Source: an uncultured Flavobacteriales bacterium
GTDB taxonomy: Bacteria; Bacteroidota; Bacteroidia; Flavobacteriales_D; Parvicellaceae
DNA: 64,000 nucleotides
Reading direction: 5' to 3'
Assembly (NCBI GenBank): GCA_943788115.1
Contig: CALSPA010000013.1
Span: 42,728-106,727 of the forward strand
Made by a program: the position numbers and the translations under genes. Positions 37,977 through 46,043 of this stretch are shown here, piece by piece. The notes beneath the pieces are model-generated. The model was given only the letters and a program-made list of their open reading frames with translations, was not told the DNA's origin and ran no database searches. Numbering within the stretch: the stretch's first letter is position 1; every line of letters starts with the position of its first letter.

Positions 37977-38797
37977 ATTTAATAGAAATAAAAGAAGCAG
38001 TAGATTTCTTAAATAGTAGGGGAGTTTACAAGGTGGAAAATGCAATAATTTTGGGAACTGGATTGGGTAAGTTAGCTGATTTAGTTACAAATAGTATTGT
38101 TATTCCATATTCTGAAATCCCTCATTTTCCTTTAAGTACAGTAGAGTCTCATTCAGGTAATTTAATTTTAGGAAAACTTGAAAATATTAATGTCATAATT
38201 TTTCAAGGAAGATTTCATTTTTACGAAGGTTATTCAATGGAAGAAATTGTTTTTCCTGTTAGAGTTTTGAAGTTTTTAGAAGTTAAAAATCTGTTTATTT
38301 CAAATGCTGCAGGGGCCATTAATTTGAGTTTTAAAAAAGGTGAATTAATGCTAATTAAAGATCACATTAATCTTTTCCCTAAGCACCCATTAAGAGGTTC
38401 GAACAGTGACGAGCTTGGTGTGAGGTTTCCAGATATGAGTGACGCATATGATGGTGCTCTTAATGAACTTGTCTTGAGTTCTGCAAAAAAATTAAATATT
38501 AATTTAAATCAAGGTGTTTATATTTCTGCTCAAGGTCCCATGCTGGAAACACCAGCAGAATATAGGATGCTTGTGAAATTAGGTGGTGATGCAGTAGGTA
38601 TGAGTACCATTCCAGAAGTAATTGCGGCACGTCACGTTGGAATTAAATGTTGTGCTATTTCTGTTCTCACAGACGAATGTGATCCAGATGATTTAAAACC
38701 TATTGATATTGAAGAAATCATACGTATTGCAGGAATGGCCGAAAAGAAATTAATTGATTTATTACTAGCTGCTTTGAGTGGTTTAAAGATCTTGTGA
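37973..38797 (+). CDS. Purine-nucleoside phosphorylase (trimeric, PNP-I type)
   Basis: A 274-residue enzyme that splits purine nucleosides with phosphate into base and ribose-1-phosphate. Motifs are ILGTGLGKL, HFPLSTVESHSGN, FQGRFHFYEGY, ISNAAGAINL, SAQGPMLETPAEYRML and GMSTIPEVIAARH. Length and motifs fit the trimeric mammalian-like type (PunA/PNP). It overlaps the preceding gene by four bases (ATGA), so it is part of the icmF-led transcript. Confidence 0.93.
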   Translation: MNLIEIKEAVDFLNSRGVYKVENAIILGTGLGKLADLVTNSIVIPYSEIPHFPLSTVESHSGNLILGKLENINVIIFQGRFHFYEGYSMEEIVFPVRVLKFLEVKNLFISNAAGAINLSFKKGELMLIKDHINLFPKHPLRGSNSDELGVRFPDMSDAYDGALNELVLSSAKKLNINLNQGVYISAQGPMLETPAEYRMLVKLGGDAVGMSTIPEVIAARHVGIKCCAISVLTDECDPDDLKPIDIEEIIRIAGMAEKKLIDLLLAALSGLKIL

Positions 38798-38803
38798 ATA
38801 ACG

Positions 38804-39252
38804 GATGTCTCAGATTGATTAGATACAATTCCTATTTACATAGGAAAAGAAGCGTTACTCTTCTTTAAGAGATGTTGTTTTGAAAAATTTACCAATCGGA
38901 TTTAAAGAGGTGATAAATTATGGAGTGTTAGGTTATGTCGTTCCACATGAATTGTATCCATTCGGGTTATCATGTTATCCCTCTATCACCATTGCCTTTC
39001 ATTAATCTTAGCTTCTCAAAAGAAACACACTGCATTATTTCATACGGGTATTTATAGTGATGCCAAACTTTTAGATTGGTTTGTTGGTCAATACGCTCAA
39101 TTATCTGATCAATAAATTAAGCATGGGTAAGAGTTGTATTAGGTTCTCAAAAATTGATGAAATTCCTTATGAATTAATTGGAGAATTGTGCTCAAAGATG
39201 TCAGTAGAAGATTGGGTGGGTCATCTATGAAAATGCAATTAAAAAAAAGTAG
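38804..39252 (+). pseudogene. DUF1801 domain protein, broken by several frameshifts
   Basis: No ORF of note spans this stretch, but the three frames read in turn give a clear DUF1801 protein: VVLKNLPIGFKEVINYGVLGY, VVPHELYPFG, LPFINL, SQKKHTALFHTGIYSDAKLL, MGKSCIRFSKIDEIPYELIG and YENAIKKK before the stop at 39250. At least four shifts are required. DUF1801 proteins are small cytoplasmic proteins of unknown function. It follows the phosphorylase gene on the same strand. Sequence error is as likely as decay, since the conserved residues are all kept. Confidence 0.75.
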
Positions 39253-39254
39253 TA

Positions 39255-40250
39255 TTACACTAATTTCCTTTTTTCTAGAGCTATTAATGGAGAAATAGCA
39301 TCTAAAAGTCGACTAGCATTAGCTAAATTTAATTGTTGCTCAGCATCTGATAAAGCTTTAGATGGGTCGGGGTGAATTTCTATTAATAAACCATCAATTC
39401 CCATTGCTACAGCAGCCTTACTTAAGTCAGTGATTCCATAGCTATATCCTAATGCATGACTTGGGTCAATAATTATAGGGAGGTTAATGTGTTCTTTAAG
39501 CCAAGCAACACCACATAAATCAAGGGTGAATCTTGTTTTATCTTCAAAAGTTCGAATGCCTCTTTCACAAAGAATTACATTTTCATTGCCACCACTTAAT
39601 ATAAATTCAGCAGCTTGAACAAATTCTTGAACAGTAGAAGAGAAACCTCTTTTCAATAAAACAGGCTTATTACTTTTACTTAATGCTTTTAAAATCCCTT
39701 GATCATACATGGATTTTGTTCCTACTTGTACCACATCAGCATAGGAAATTAATTCTTGAATATGAGTAGCATCTTTAGCTTCACTAAAAGTGATTAGATT
39801 GTTCTTTTTTGAGATTTTTTTGAGAATTTTTAAACCCTCATTTTCTAATCCTTGAAATGAATACGGAGAGGTACGAGGTTTGTAAGCACCGGCTCTAATG
39901 CATTTTAAATTATTCTTAGTTAAGAAATTAGCAATTTCATTAATTTGATTCTCGTTTTCTACAGAACAGGGCCCCATTATTATTGGAAAATCAACACATT
40001 TTCTTCCAATATTTATGTTTTTAATTTTAATGGATTTATGTTGTTTATAATCTATAGAAGCTAGTTGAATGTCATTTTTAAAAATGAATTTATCAATGAC
40101 AAAAGGGGTTAGATTTTCTGGAACAGTTTTATAATTTGAGGAATTTACAAGTTGTAAAAAACTTTCTTTTTTATTCACGAAAGAGTTGGTGCTCTTGGTG
40201 TATTCTAATAGGATTTTTTCTGGAGTGTTGTTGTCTATGTGTAGAATCAT
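39255..40250 (-). CDS. aroF: 3-deoxy-7-phosphoheptulonate (DAHP) synthase, AroF/KdsA-like type
   Basis: A 331-residue enzyme that joins phosphoenolpyruvate and erythrose-4-phosphate as the first step of the shikimate pathway. The TIM-barrel core has MGPCSVEN, IRAGAYKPRTSPYSFQG, VQVGTKSMYDQ, PVLLKRGFSST, ILCERGIRTFE and IDPSHALG, matching the type I beta group. About 85 residues before the barrel form a ferredoxin-like regulatory domain as in Thermotoga or Bacillus enzymes. It is followed by the DUF1801 remnant on the other strand and preceded by a beta-helix lipoprotein gene three bases upstream. Confidence 0.92.
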   Translation of the reverse strand: MILHIDNNTPEKILLEYTKSTNSFVNKKESFLQLVNSSNYKTVPENLTPFVIDKFIFKNDIQLASIDYKQHKSIKIKNINIGRKCVDFPIIMGPCSVENENQINEIANFLTKNNLKCIRAGAYKPRTSPYSFQGLENEGLKILKKISKKNNLITFSEAKDATHIQELISYADVVQVGTKSMYDQGILKALSKSNKPVLLKRGFSSTVQEFVQAAEFILSGGNENVILCERGIRTFEDKTRFTLDLCGVAWLKEHINLPIIIDPSHALGYSYGITDLSKAAVAMGIDGLLIEIHPDPSKALSDAEQQLNLANASRLLDAISPLIALEKRKLV

Positions 40251-40252
40251 AA

Positions 40253-41665
40253 TTATTGAGCTTCATAACAGCCAAGATCATTAAATGCACCTGTTCTTGG
40301 GTTTCCTATAATATCTATCATTATTGAAGAAGTTGTTCCCTTATCTACTACAAAGGAGTTGTTAGGAATGCTGAAATTCCAATTTATAGGGTCGTTAAAA
40401 AGAGGTTCGTGGTTGTTAAAACAGTTGATGAAAAAAGAAGAGTTATTAATTGAGTCTTCAGATTTCACCAGGCAATTAGTGAAATTAAAAACAGGGGTTG
40501 ATCCACTCGGATGGTTTCTGCCTAGTGTGTCGATGAATAGTTCATTAGAATTGGATCCATGAAAAATACAATTGGTGAAAGATGCAGAATTAAATGGTCT
40601 AAATTCAATCGAAGTAGATTCGTAATAGTCTTTGAAAACCATTAATGCAGAATTTCTTTGTCCTTGCCAGTAATTCCCAAAAGTACATTGCTGGAAATCT
40701 ACATTTCCACCTATACTTATAAATGCTGAGTGCTGAGAAGAGTTTCCAAATAAACAGTTTGTGGCGTTAATGTTACCTCCTTGGGTTAATATGTTTGCGT
40801 AGAGAGAGTTGTGAACAGAGACGCTGTTTAAGTTAACATTGTTGCCGGATTCTAAAGTATCGACTTGAATCCCTATTGTAGCATTTTTTATTTCTGTGTA
40901 ATTGATGTTACTCTCTAAAGGTTGAAAAAACCAAATCCCTCTCCATTGTCCGCTAGTGCTATCAGAACTATAGAGTAGAAAATCTTCCATCCTGTCTTGT
41001 TGGAATATAACAGGATTATTTAATGTTCCATTGACTTGTAAAGAGCTTTTGTATATATATAAAATGGAATTAGGGTGTCCATGTATTGTAGTGCCTTCTG
41101 GGATAGTTAGAGTATTATTCTCATCAACAGCACAATAGTTATAAATAACGTGAGGTTTGTCGTTGTTCCAGGTTTCATCTTGAGTTATTACCTCGTTAAC
41201 ATGAAAATAAGCATCTTGGCCCCATGCGTTAAGAACGGTTTTTTGAACATTGTTATTGGTTAAAAACAAAATGGAATCTTCAACAATTAATGGAGAAGAT
41301 GTATTATTTGGATCTATAGTAACTTCAATAAAAATGAACATGCTATCACCAGTTTCAAGTTCAATGTTTTCAAATTGAACTCCAGCATCTCCATTAACAT
41401 TAATTCTAAATTGAGAGTCGGTTCCGTTTGCTAAATTTATTGAGCTAATATTAATAGGGCCATTGTTATTATTGTATATTTTATAATATTTAGTTGTTGA
41501 ACCTATTGTTGTGAAAATGGTGTCAAATAAAATAGTGTCTTCTGAAAAGGAAAGCATTGCACTTGAATTTGTGAGGATGTTTTGTTTTCTGCAATTCACA
41601 AAATTTAAACAAATACTTAATGTAATAATTCCTATTAAAAGAGTGTATATACTTTTATTGAACAT
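40253..41665 (-). CDS. Right-handed beta-helix lipoprotein
   Basis: A 470-residue lipoprotein (lipobox region NFVNC after a hydrophobic signal). After an immunoglobulin-like segment at about 35-150 (SFSEDTILFDTIFTT and DSMFIFIEVTI), the central and C-terminal parts show the parallel beta-helix pattern of short polar repeats (NATNCLFGNSSQHSAFISIGGNVDF, QQCTFGNYW). The protein is probably on the outer membrane or cell surface. No catalytic residues are evident. It starts upstream of aroF, with three bases between them, so the two share a transcript, although no functional link is obvious. Confidence 0.78.
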   Translation of the reverse strand: MFNKSIYTLLIGIITLSICLNFVNCRKQNILTNSSAMLSFSEDTILFDTIFTTIGSTTKYYKIYNNNNGPINISSINLANGTDSQFRINVNGDAGVQFENIELETGDSMFIFIEVTIDPNNTSSPLIVEDSILFLTNNNVQKTVLNAWGQDAYFHVNEVITQDETWNNDKPHVIYNYCAVDENNTLTIPEGTTIHGHPNSILYIYKSSLQVNGTLNNPVIFQQDRMEDFLLYSSDSTSGQWRGIWFFQPLESNINYTEIKNATIGIQVDTLESGNNVNLNSVSVHNSLYANILTQGGNINATNCLFGNSSQHSAFISIGGNVDFQQCTFGNYWQGQRNSALMVFKDYYESTSIEFRPFNSASFTNCIFHGSNSNELFIDTLGRNHPSGSTPVFNFTNCLVKSEDSINNSSFFINCFNNHEPLFNDPINWNFSIPNNSFVVDKGTTSSIMIDIIGNPRTGAFNDLGCYEAQ

Positions 41666-41739
41666 CTAATTTAATTAAGGTGCAAGTTTATTAACTAATT
41701 ATCATTTAAAATATTTTATGGTAATATTTTATTTCTTCT

Positions 41740-41770
41740 TTTGAAAGAAGAAAAAGAAAATATATATTTG
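41740..41770 (+). promoter_or_regulatory. Promoter of rpmE2 (TTTG-N19-TATATTTG)
   Basis: TTTG at 41740-41743 and TATATTTG at 41763-41770 are separated by 19 bases, an exact match to the Bacteroidota consensus. The gene's ATG lies 28 bases downstream of the -7 element. Confidence 0.82.
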
Positions 41771-41798
41771 CACGCTTGAAAGTAAAAGACTTAGATTA

Positions 41799-42053
41799 AT
41801 GAAAAAAGGAATACACCCAGAGAATTATAGATTAGTTGTTTTTAAAGATATGTCTAATGACTACTCTTTTTTAAGCAAAAGTTGTGCAAACACTAAAGAC
41901 TCAGTTAAATGGGAAGATGGTAATGAGTACCCGCTAATTAAATTAGAAATATCTCACAAATCTCACCCGTTCTTCACAGGGAAACAACAACTTATTGATA
42001 CTGCTGGTAGAATTGATAAATTCAAAAGCAGGTATTCTTCTCAAAAGAAATAA
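41799..42053 (+). CDS. rpmE2: 50S ribosomal protein L31, type B
   Basis: An 84-residue ribosomal protein of the type B (no-zinc) L31 group. It begins [19 protein letters not shown] and contains [21 protein letters not shown]. The zinc-binding CxxC of type A is absent. It has a canonical promoter and a following hairpin terminator, so it is a single-gene unit. Confidence 0.96.
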   Translation: MKKGIHPENYRLVVFKDMSNDYSFLSKSCANTKDSVKWEDGNEYPLIKLEISHKSHPFFTGKQQLIDTAGRIDKFKSRYSSQKK

Positions 42054-42072
42054 TAATATTATAACATCTTTT

Positions 42073-42102
42073 AACCCTCGACATTGTTCGGGGGTTTTTT
42101 TT
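42073..42102 (+). terminator. Rho-independent terminator of rpmE2
   Basis: AACCCTCGA pairs with TTCGGGGGTT (one G-T) around a short loop and is followed by eight T's. It begins 20 bases after the L31 stop. Confidence 0.88.
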
Positions 42103-42107
42103 ATCCT

Positions 42108-42115
42108 TACATTTG
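42108..42115 (+). promoter_or_regulatory. Probable -7 element of the GlmU-like gene
   Basis: TACATTTG fits TAnnTTTG and ends 17 bases before the ATG at 42133. A TTG about 21 bases upstream inside the previous terminator could serve as the -33 element. The position just after a terminator supports a new start of transcription. Confidence 0.5.
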
Positions 42116-42132
42116 AGTAACAACTAATTACT

Positions 42133-43314
42133 ATGAAAAAAATAGTCTTATTTGATGGTCAATGCCATAAATCCTTACTCCCATTAACATTTACTCGTCC
42201 AGTTTCTCAGCTTAGGGTAGGTATATTTACTATTCATGAAAAATGGACTCGTTTTTTTGATCAAGATGTTAATGTCAGAACTAAAGATTATTTAGCAGAT
42301 AAGTTTAATTCTTTCGAATCTGAAGCAGATTTAGGAGTTTTAGGAGGTTTGTTACCAGATGAGGATCTTTTCAGTGTAATTGAATCATTAACGCCAAATA
42401 CAATTTTAATGAAAGATGGAAATGTTTTAGCCATTTCTCCACTTCCAAAGAATGATGATTCAATAGAAAGTTCTTTAAGTAATTACGCTATTATTGAATA
42501 CGACTCTTCAGTATCTATAGTGTTTCGTCCGCAAGATATTTTTTTAAAGAACAGTAATGAAATTTTAAAAGATTATAGTTGGATAAAGAAAAATACAAAG
42601 TCTATTAAATGCCATGAGTCAAATACTGTATTTGGTAATGATATATTTATCGAGGAAGGCGCCTCTGTAAGAGGTTCTATGATTAACTGTGAGCAAGGTC
42701 CAGTATATATTGGTAAAAATGCTCAGGTTATGGAGGGTTCGGTAATTAGGGGCCCTTTTGCATTATTGGACTATTCTATTGTTAAAATGGGTGCTAAAAT
42801 TTATGGTCCAACTACTTTTGGTCCTCATTGTAAAGTTGGTGGTGAAGTTGGTAATTCTGTAATTCAAGGTTTTTCTAATAAGGCACACGATGGATATTTA
42901 GGGAATAGTGTGATTGGTGAATGGTGTAATCTGGGTGCAGATACTAATACATCAAATCTTAAAAACAATTACAGTTTTGTTAAGAATTGGGATTATTCCA
43001 CAGAATCTATGCAAAATACTGGAACTCAATATTGTGGATTAATAATGGGTGATCACTCTAAATGTGGGATTAACACCATGTTTAATACTGGGACTGTTGT
43101 TGGTGTTTCTGCAAATATATTTGGTGGTGGATTCCCTTCAAAGTTTATTCCTTCTTATAGTTGGGGTGGTAGTGATGGTTTTGTTGATTATGAGCTTGAA
43201 AAGGCCATTGAACTGGCCGTTGTTGTGATGAAAAGAAGGGAAGTTGATTTTTCACCAGTTGATAAAAAAATTCTTGAATACGTTTTTAAATCTACAGCTG
43301 TTCATAGGAATTAA
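42133..43314 (+). CDS. GlmU-like sugar nucleotidyltransferase family protein
   Basis: A 393-residue protein of the Bacteroidota GlmU-like family. The N-terminal part starts MKKIVLFDGQCHKSLLPLTFTRPVSQLRVG; after about residue 190 a left-handed beta-helix of hexapeptide repeats follows (IGKNAQVMEGSVIRGPFALLDYSIVKMGAKI and beyond), with GEWCNLGADTNTSNLKNNY typical for the family. The nucleotidyltransferase domain is less like true GlmU, so it may act on a different sugar phosphate; an acetyltransferase role in cell-wall or polysaccharide precursor synthesis is inferred. Confidence 0.85.
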   Translation: MKKIVLFDGQCHKSLLPLTFTRPVSQLRVGIFTIHEKWTRFFDQDVNVRTKDYLADKFNSFESEADLGVLGGLLPDEDLFSVIESLTPNTILMKDGNVLAISPLPKNDDSIESSLSNYAIIEYDSSVSIVFRPQDIFLKNSNEILKDYSWIKKNTKSIKCHESNTVFGNDIFIEEGASVRGSMINCEQGPVYIGKNAQVMEGSVIRGPFALLDYSIVKMGAKIYGPTTFGPHCKVGGEVGNSVIQGFSNKAHDGYLGNSVIGEWCNLGADTNTSNLKNNYSFVKNWDYSTESMQNTGTQYCGLIMGDHSKCGINTMFNTGTVVGVSANIFGGGFPSKFIPSYSWGGSDGFVDYELEKAIELAVVVMKRREVDFSPVDKKILEYVFKSTAVHRN

Positions 43315-43469
43315 AATAAATCTTTTTTCTTTTTTTCTTATTTGGCATTTCTATTGATGTATATATAATGTAAATAATTGACTATTTACTTTATGTTCTG
43401 AATTTCAAGTAGTTACATTTCTATTTGTTTTTATTCATTTCATAATGACTTTTTAAATAAACAAATTAG

Positions 43470-43482
43470 TGTCAAAATGACA
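43470..43482. promoter_or_regulatory. Inverted repeat in the lon promoter region
   Basis: TGTCA-AAA-TGACA is a perfect 5-bp inverted repeat centred about 20 bases before the lon ATG. Its size and place suit a repressor or activator site for a stress-controlled protease gene. No regulator is identified here. Confidence 0.4.
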
Positions 43483-43495
43483 ATATAAATATATT

Positions 43496-45916
43496 ATGAG
43501 TGACTTTTTTGCAGAATCAGATTGGTTAGATTTTTCTAATGTAATTGACCAAGAAACAGAATTTATCCCCTTAATATCTCCTGAAGAAGAAGATAGAATG
43601 AATACAGAAGAAGTCCCTGAAAAGCTTTCTATTCTACCGTTAAGAAATAATGTGCTTTTCCCTGGTGTTGTTATGCCAATAACTGTGGGTAGAGATAAAA
43701 GTATTAAGCTTATTCAAGATGCTTATAAAGGAAATAAAATTATTGGTGTAGTTTCTCAGAAAGATTCATCTATTGAAGAGCCCGTTTATGAAGATTTATA
43801 TAGTGTGGGTACTGTTGCTCAAATTATACGATTATTGAAGATGCCTGATGGTAGCAGTACTGTAATACTTCAGGGTAAAAAGAGAATGAATTTAGTTGGC
43901 TTTGTTCAGTCAGAACCCTATTTAATTGCAAATGTTAAACCTTTTAACGATAAAAGAGAAAAGAATTTATCTAAAGAATCTCATGCGTTATTTGATTCTT
44001 TAAAGGATATGGCATTAAGCATTATTAAACAATCTCCGAATATTCCTTCAGAAGCATCATTTGCCATTAAAAATATTGAAAGTCCAACTTTTTTAGTGAA
44101 TTTTATTTCATCTCATATGCAAGCAGATGTTGTGGATAAACAAAAAATGCTTGAAGAAACTGGGGTTATGGAACGGGCAAATTCATTGCTTAAGCATTTA
44201 GATAAAGAACTTCAGATATTAAAATTAAAAAATGATATTCAGTCTAGGGTTAGGGTAGATATAGATCAGCAACAAAAAGAATATTTCCTTCATCAACAGA
44301 TGAAAGAAATACAAAATGAATTGGGAGAGAATCCGGTTCAACAAGAAATAAATGAGCTTAGATCAAACGCTAAGAATAAAAAGTGGGTTGATAAAGTTGG
44401 TAAAACATTTCATAAAGAAGTTGATAAGTTAGAAAGAATGAACCCATCTGGAGCTGAGTATGGGATTCAGCTAAACTATTGTCAATTGCTATTAGATTTG
44501 CCTTGGGGAGAATTTACTAAAGATAAGTTCAATTTAAAAAGAGCCCAGCGTATTCTAGATCGAGATCATTTTGGTCTTGAAAAAGTAAAGCAAAGAATAA
44601 TAGAATACTTAGCTGTTCTTAAGCTAAAAGGTGACATGAAGTCTCCAATTTTGTGTTTGTATGGCCCTCCGGGTGTTGGTAAAACATCACTAGGTAAGTC
44701 TGTTGCAGAAGCAATTGGAAGAGAGTATGTTAGAATGTCTCTTGGAGGTTTGCATGATGAATCAGAGGTTAGGGGCCATAGAAAAACATATATAGGTGCT
44801 ATGCCGGGAAGAATAATATCAAACATTAAAAAAGCTGGTAAGTCTAATCCTGTTTTTGTGTTGGATGAGATTGATAAGGTAGGTCGTTCAAATCATGGAG
44901 ACCCATCATCTGCTTTATTAGAGGTTTTAGATCCAGAACAAAATGATACTTTTCAAGACAATTTTGTTGATATTGAATACGATTTATCTAAAGTTTTATT
45001 TATTGCAACAGCAAATGAACTCTCAACAATTCAGCCTGCTTTAAGAGATCGAATGGAGATAATTGAGATCAATGGATATACCATTGAGGAGAAATTAGAG
45101 ATAGCTCGTAAACACTTAGTTCCTAAGCAATTAAGTGAGCTTGGATTAACTAATACTCAAATAAAACTTTCAAAATCATTAATCGAAAAAATAATTTCTT
45201 CATATACCAATGAAAGTGGAGTTAGAGGTCTTGAAAAATTAATTGCAAAAGTGATTAGAAATAGAGCAAAGCAAATTGCTTTTAACGAAAGTTTCAAAGC
45301 AAATATTGATATTTCAGAATTGGCAAAAATCTTAGGTCCTGCGTTTGATAGAAATAAATACAAAAATAATGATGTTCCTGGTGTAGTAACTGGTTTAGCA
45401 TGGACTAGAACGGGTGGTGATATTTTATTTATTGAAACTTCTCTAACTAAAGGTAAAGGTAAATTGACTCTTACGGGTAATTTAGGAGATGTTATGAAGG
45501 AGTCTGCTATTCTAGCTTTGGAGTTTTTAAAGTCTAATCATGATATTTTAGGTATGACACAAGAAGAAATGGACGGTTATAATGTTCATGTTCATGTTCC
45601 TGAAGGTGCAACTCCCAAAGATGGGCCCTCGGCAGGTGTGTCAATGTTAACAGCTCTTGCATCTGTATACTCTAAAAGAAAAGTTAAAAAATTCTTGGCC
45701 ATGACAGGAGAAATAACTTTGAGAGGAGAAGTACTTGCAGTAGGTGGAATTAAGGAAAAGATTTTAGCAGCTAAAAGAGCTGGAATCAAAGAAATTGTAC
45801 TTCCTGCTTCAAATAAAAAAGACATTGATGACATTAATCCTCTTTATTTAGAAGGTTTGAAATTCCATTTTCTTAAAACTATGAAAGAAGTCCTTGCAGT
45901 TTCACTTTTAAAGTAA
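43496..45916 (+). CDS. lon: ATP-dependent Lon protease
   Basis: An 806-residue AAA+ serine protease that degrades misfolded and regulatory proteins. The N-terminal LON substrate domain (about 40-240: LPLRNNVLFPGVVMPI), the AAA+ module with Walker A GPPGVGKTS and Walker B VFVLDEIDKV, and the protease domain with catalytic Ser712 in KDGPSAGVSM and Lys753 in GGIKEK are all present. Length is typical. Upstream lies an inverted repeat that could control it. The topoisomerase IV genes follow about 130 bases later. Confidence 0.97.
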   Translation: MSDFFAESDWLDFSNVIDQETEFIPLISPEEEDRMNTEEVPEKLSILPLRNNVLFPGVVMPITVGRDKSIKLIQDAYKGNKIIGVVSQKDSSIEEPVYEDLYSVGTVAQIIRLLKMPDGSSTVILQGKKRMNLVGFVQSEPYLIANVKPFNDKREKNLSKESHALFDSLKDMALSIIKQSPNIPSEASFAIKNIESPTFLVNFISSHMQADVVDKQKMLEETGVMERANSLLKHLDKELQILKLKNDIQSRVRVDIDQQQKEYFLHQQMKEIQNELGENPVQQEINELRSNAKNKKWVDKVGKTFHKEVDKLERMNPSGAEYGIQLNYCQLLLDLPWGEFTKDKFNLKRAQRILDRDHFGLEKVKQRIIEYLAVLKLKGDMKSPILCLYGPPGVGKTSLGKSVAEAIGREYVRMSLGGLHDESEVRGHRKTYIGAMPGRIISNIKKAGKSNPVFVLDEIDKVGRSNHGDPSSALLEVLDPEQNDTFQDNFVDIEYDLSKVLFIATANELSTIQPALRDRMEIIEINGYTIEEKLEIARKHLVPKQLSELGLTNTQIKLSKSLIEKIISSYTNESGVRGLEKLIAKVIRNRAKQIAFNESFKANIDISELAKILGPAFDRNKYKNNDVPGVVTGLAWTRTGGDILFIETSLTKGKGKLTLTGNLGDVMKESAILALEFLKSNHDILGMTQEEMDGYNVHVHVPEGATPKDGPSAGVSMLTALASVYSKRKVKKFLAMTGEITLRGEVLAVGGIKEKILAAKRAGIKEIVLPASNKKDIDDINPLYLEGLKFHFLKTMKEVLAVSLLK

Positions 45917-45943
45917 GCATACTCTTCCATTTTCAACAATTTA

Positions 45944-45964
45944 AACCATAATTCAGTTATGGTT
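45944..45964. repeat. Hairpin-forming inverted repeat between lon and parE
   Basis: AACCATAA and TTATGGTT form an 8-bp stem around TTCAG, 28 bases after the lon stop. It is not followed by a T run, so it is not a classical terminator; it may be an mRNA 3' structure or a regulatory site ahead of parE. Confidence 0.45.
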
Positions 45965-46043
45965 GTTGATAAGTCATTTTCATTCTTTCAATTCTTACTC
46001 AAGTAATTGCATATTTTTACCCATAACCCAAGTTTTTTTGTTG

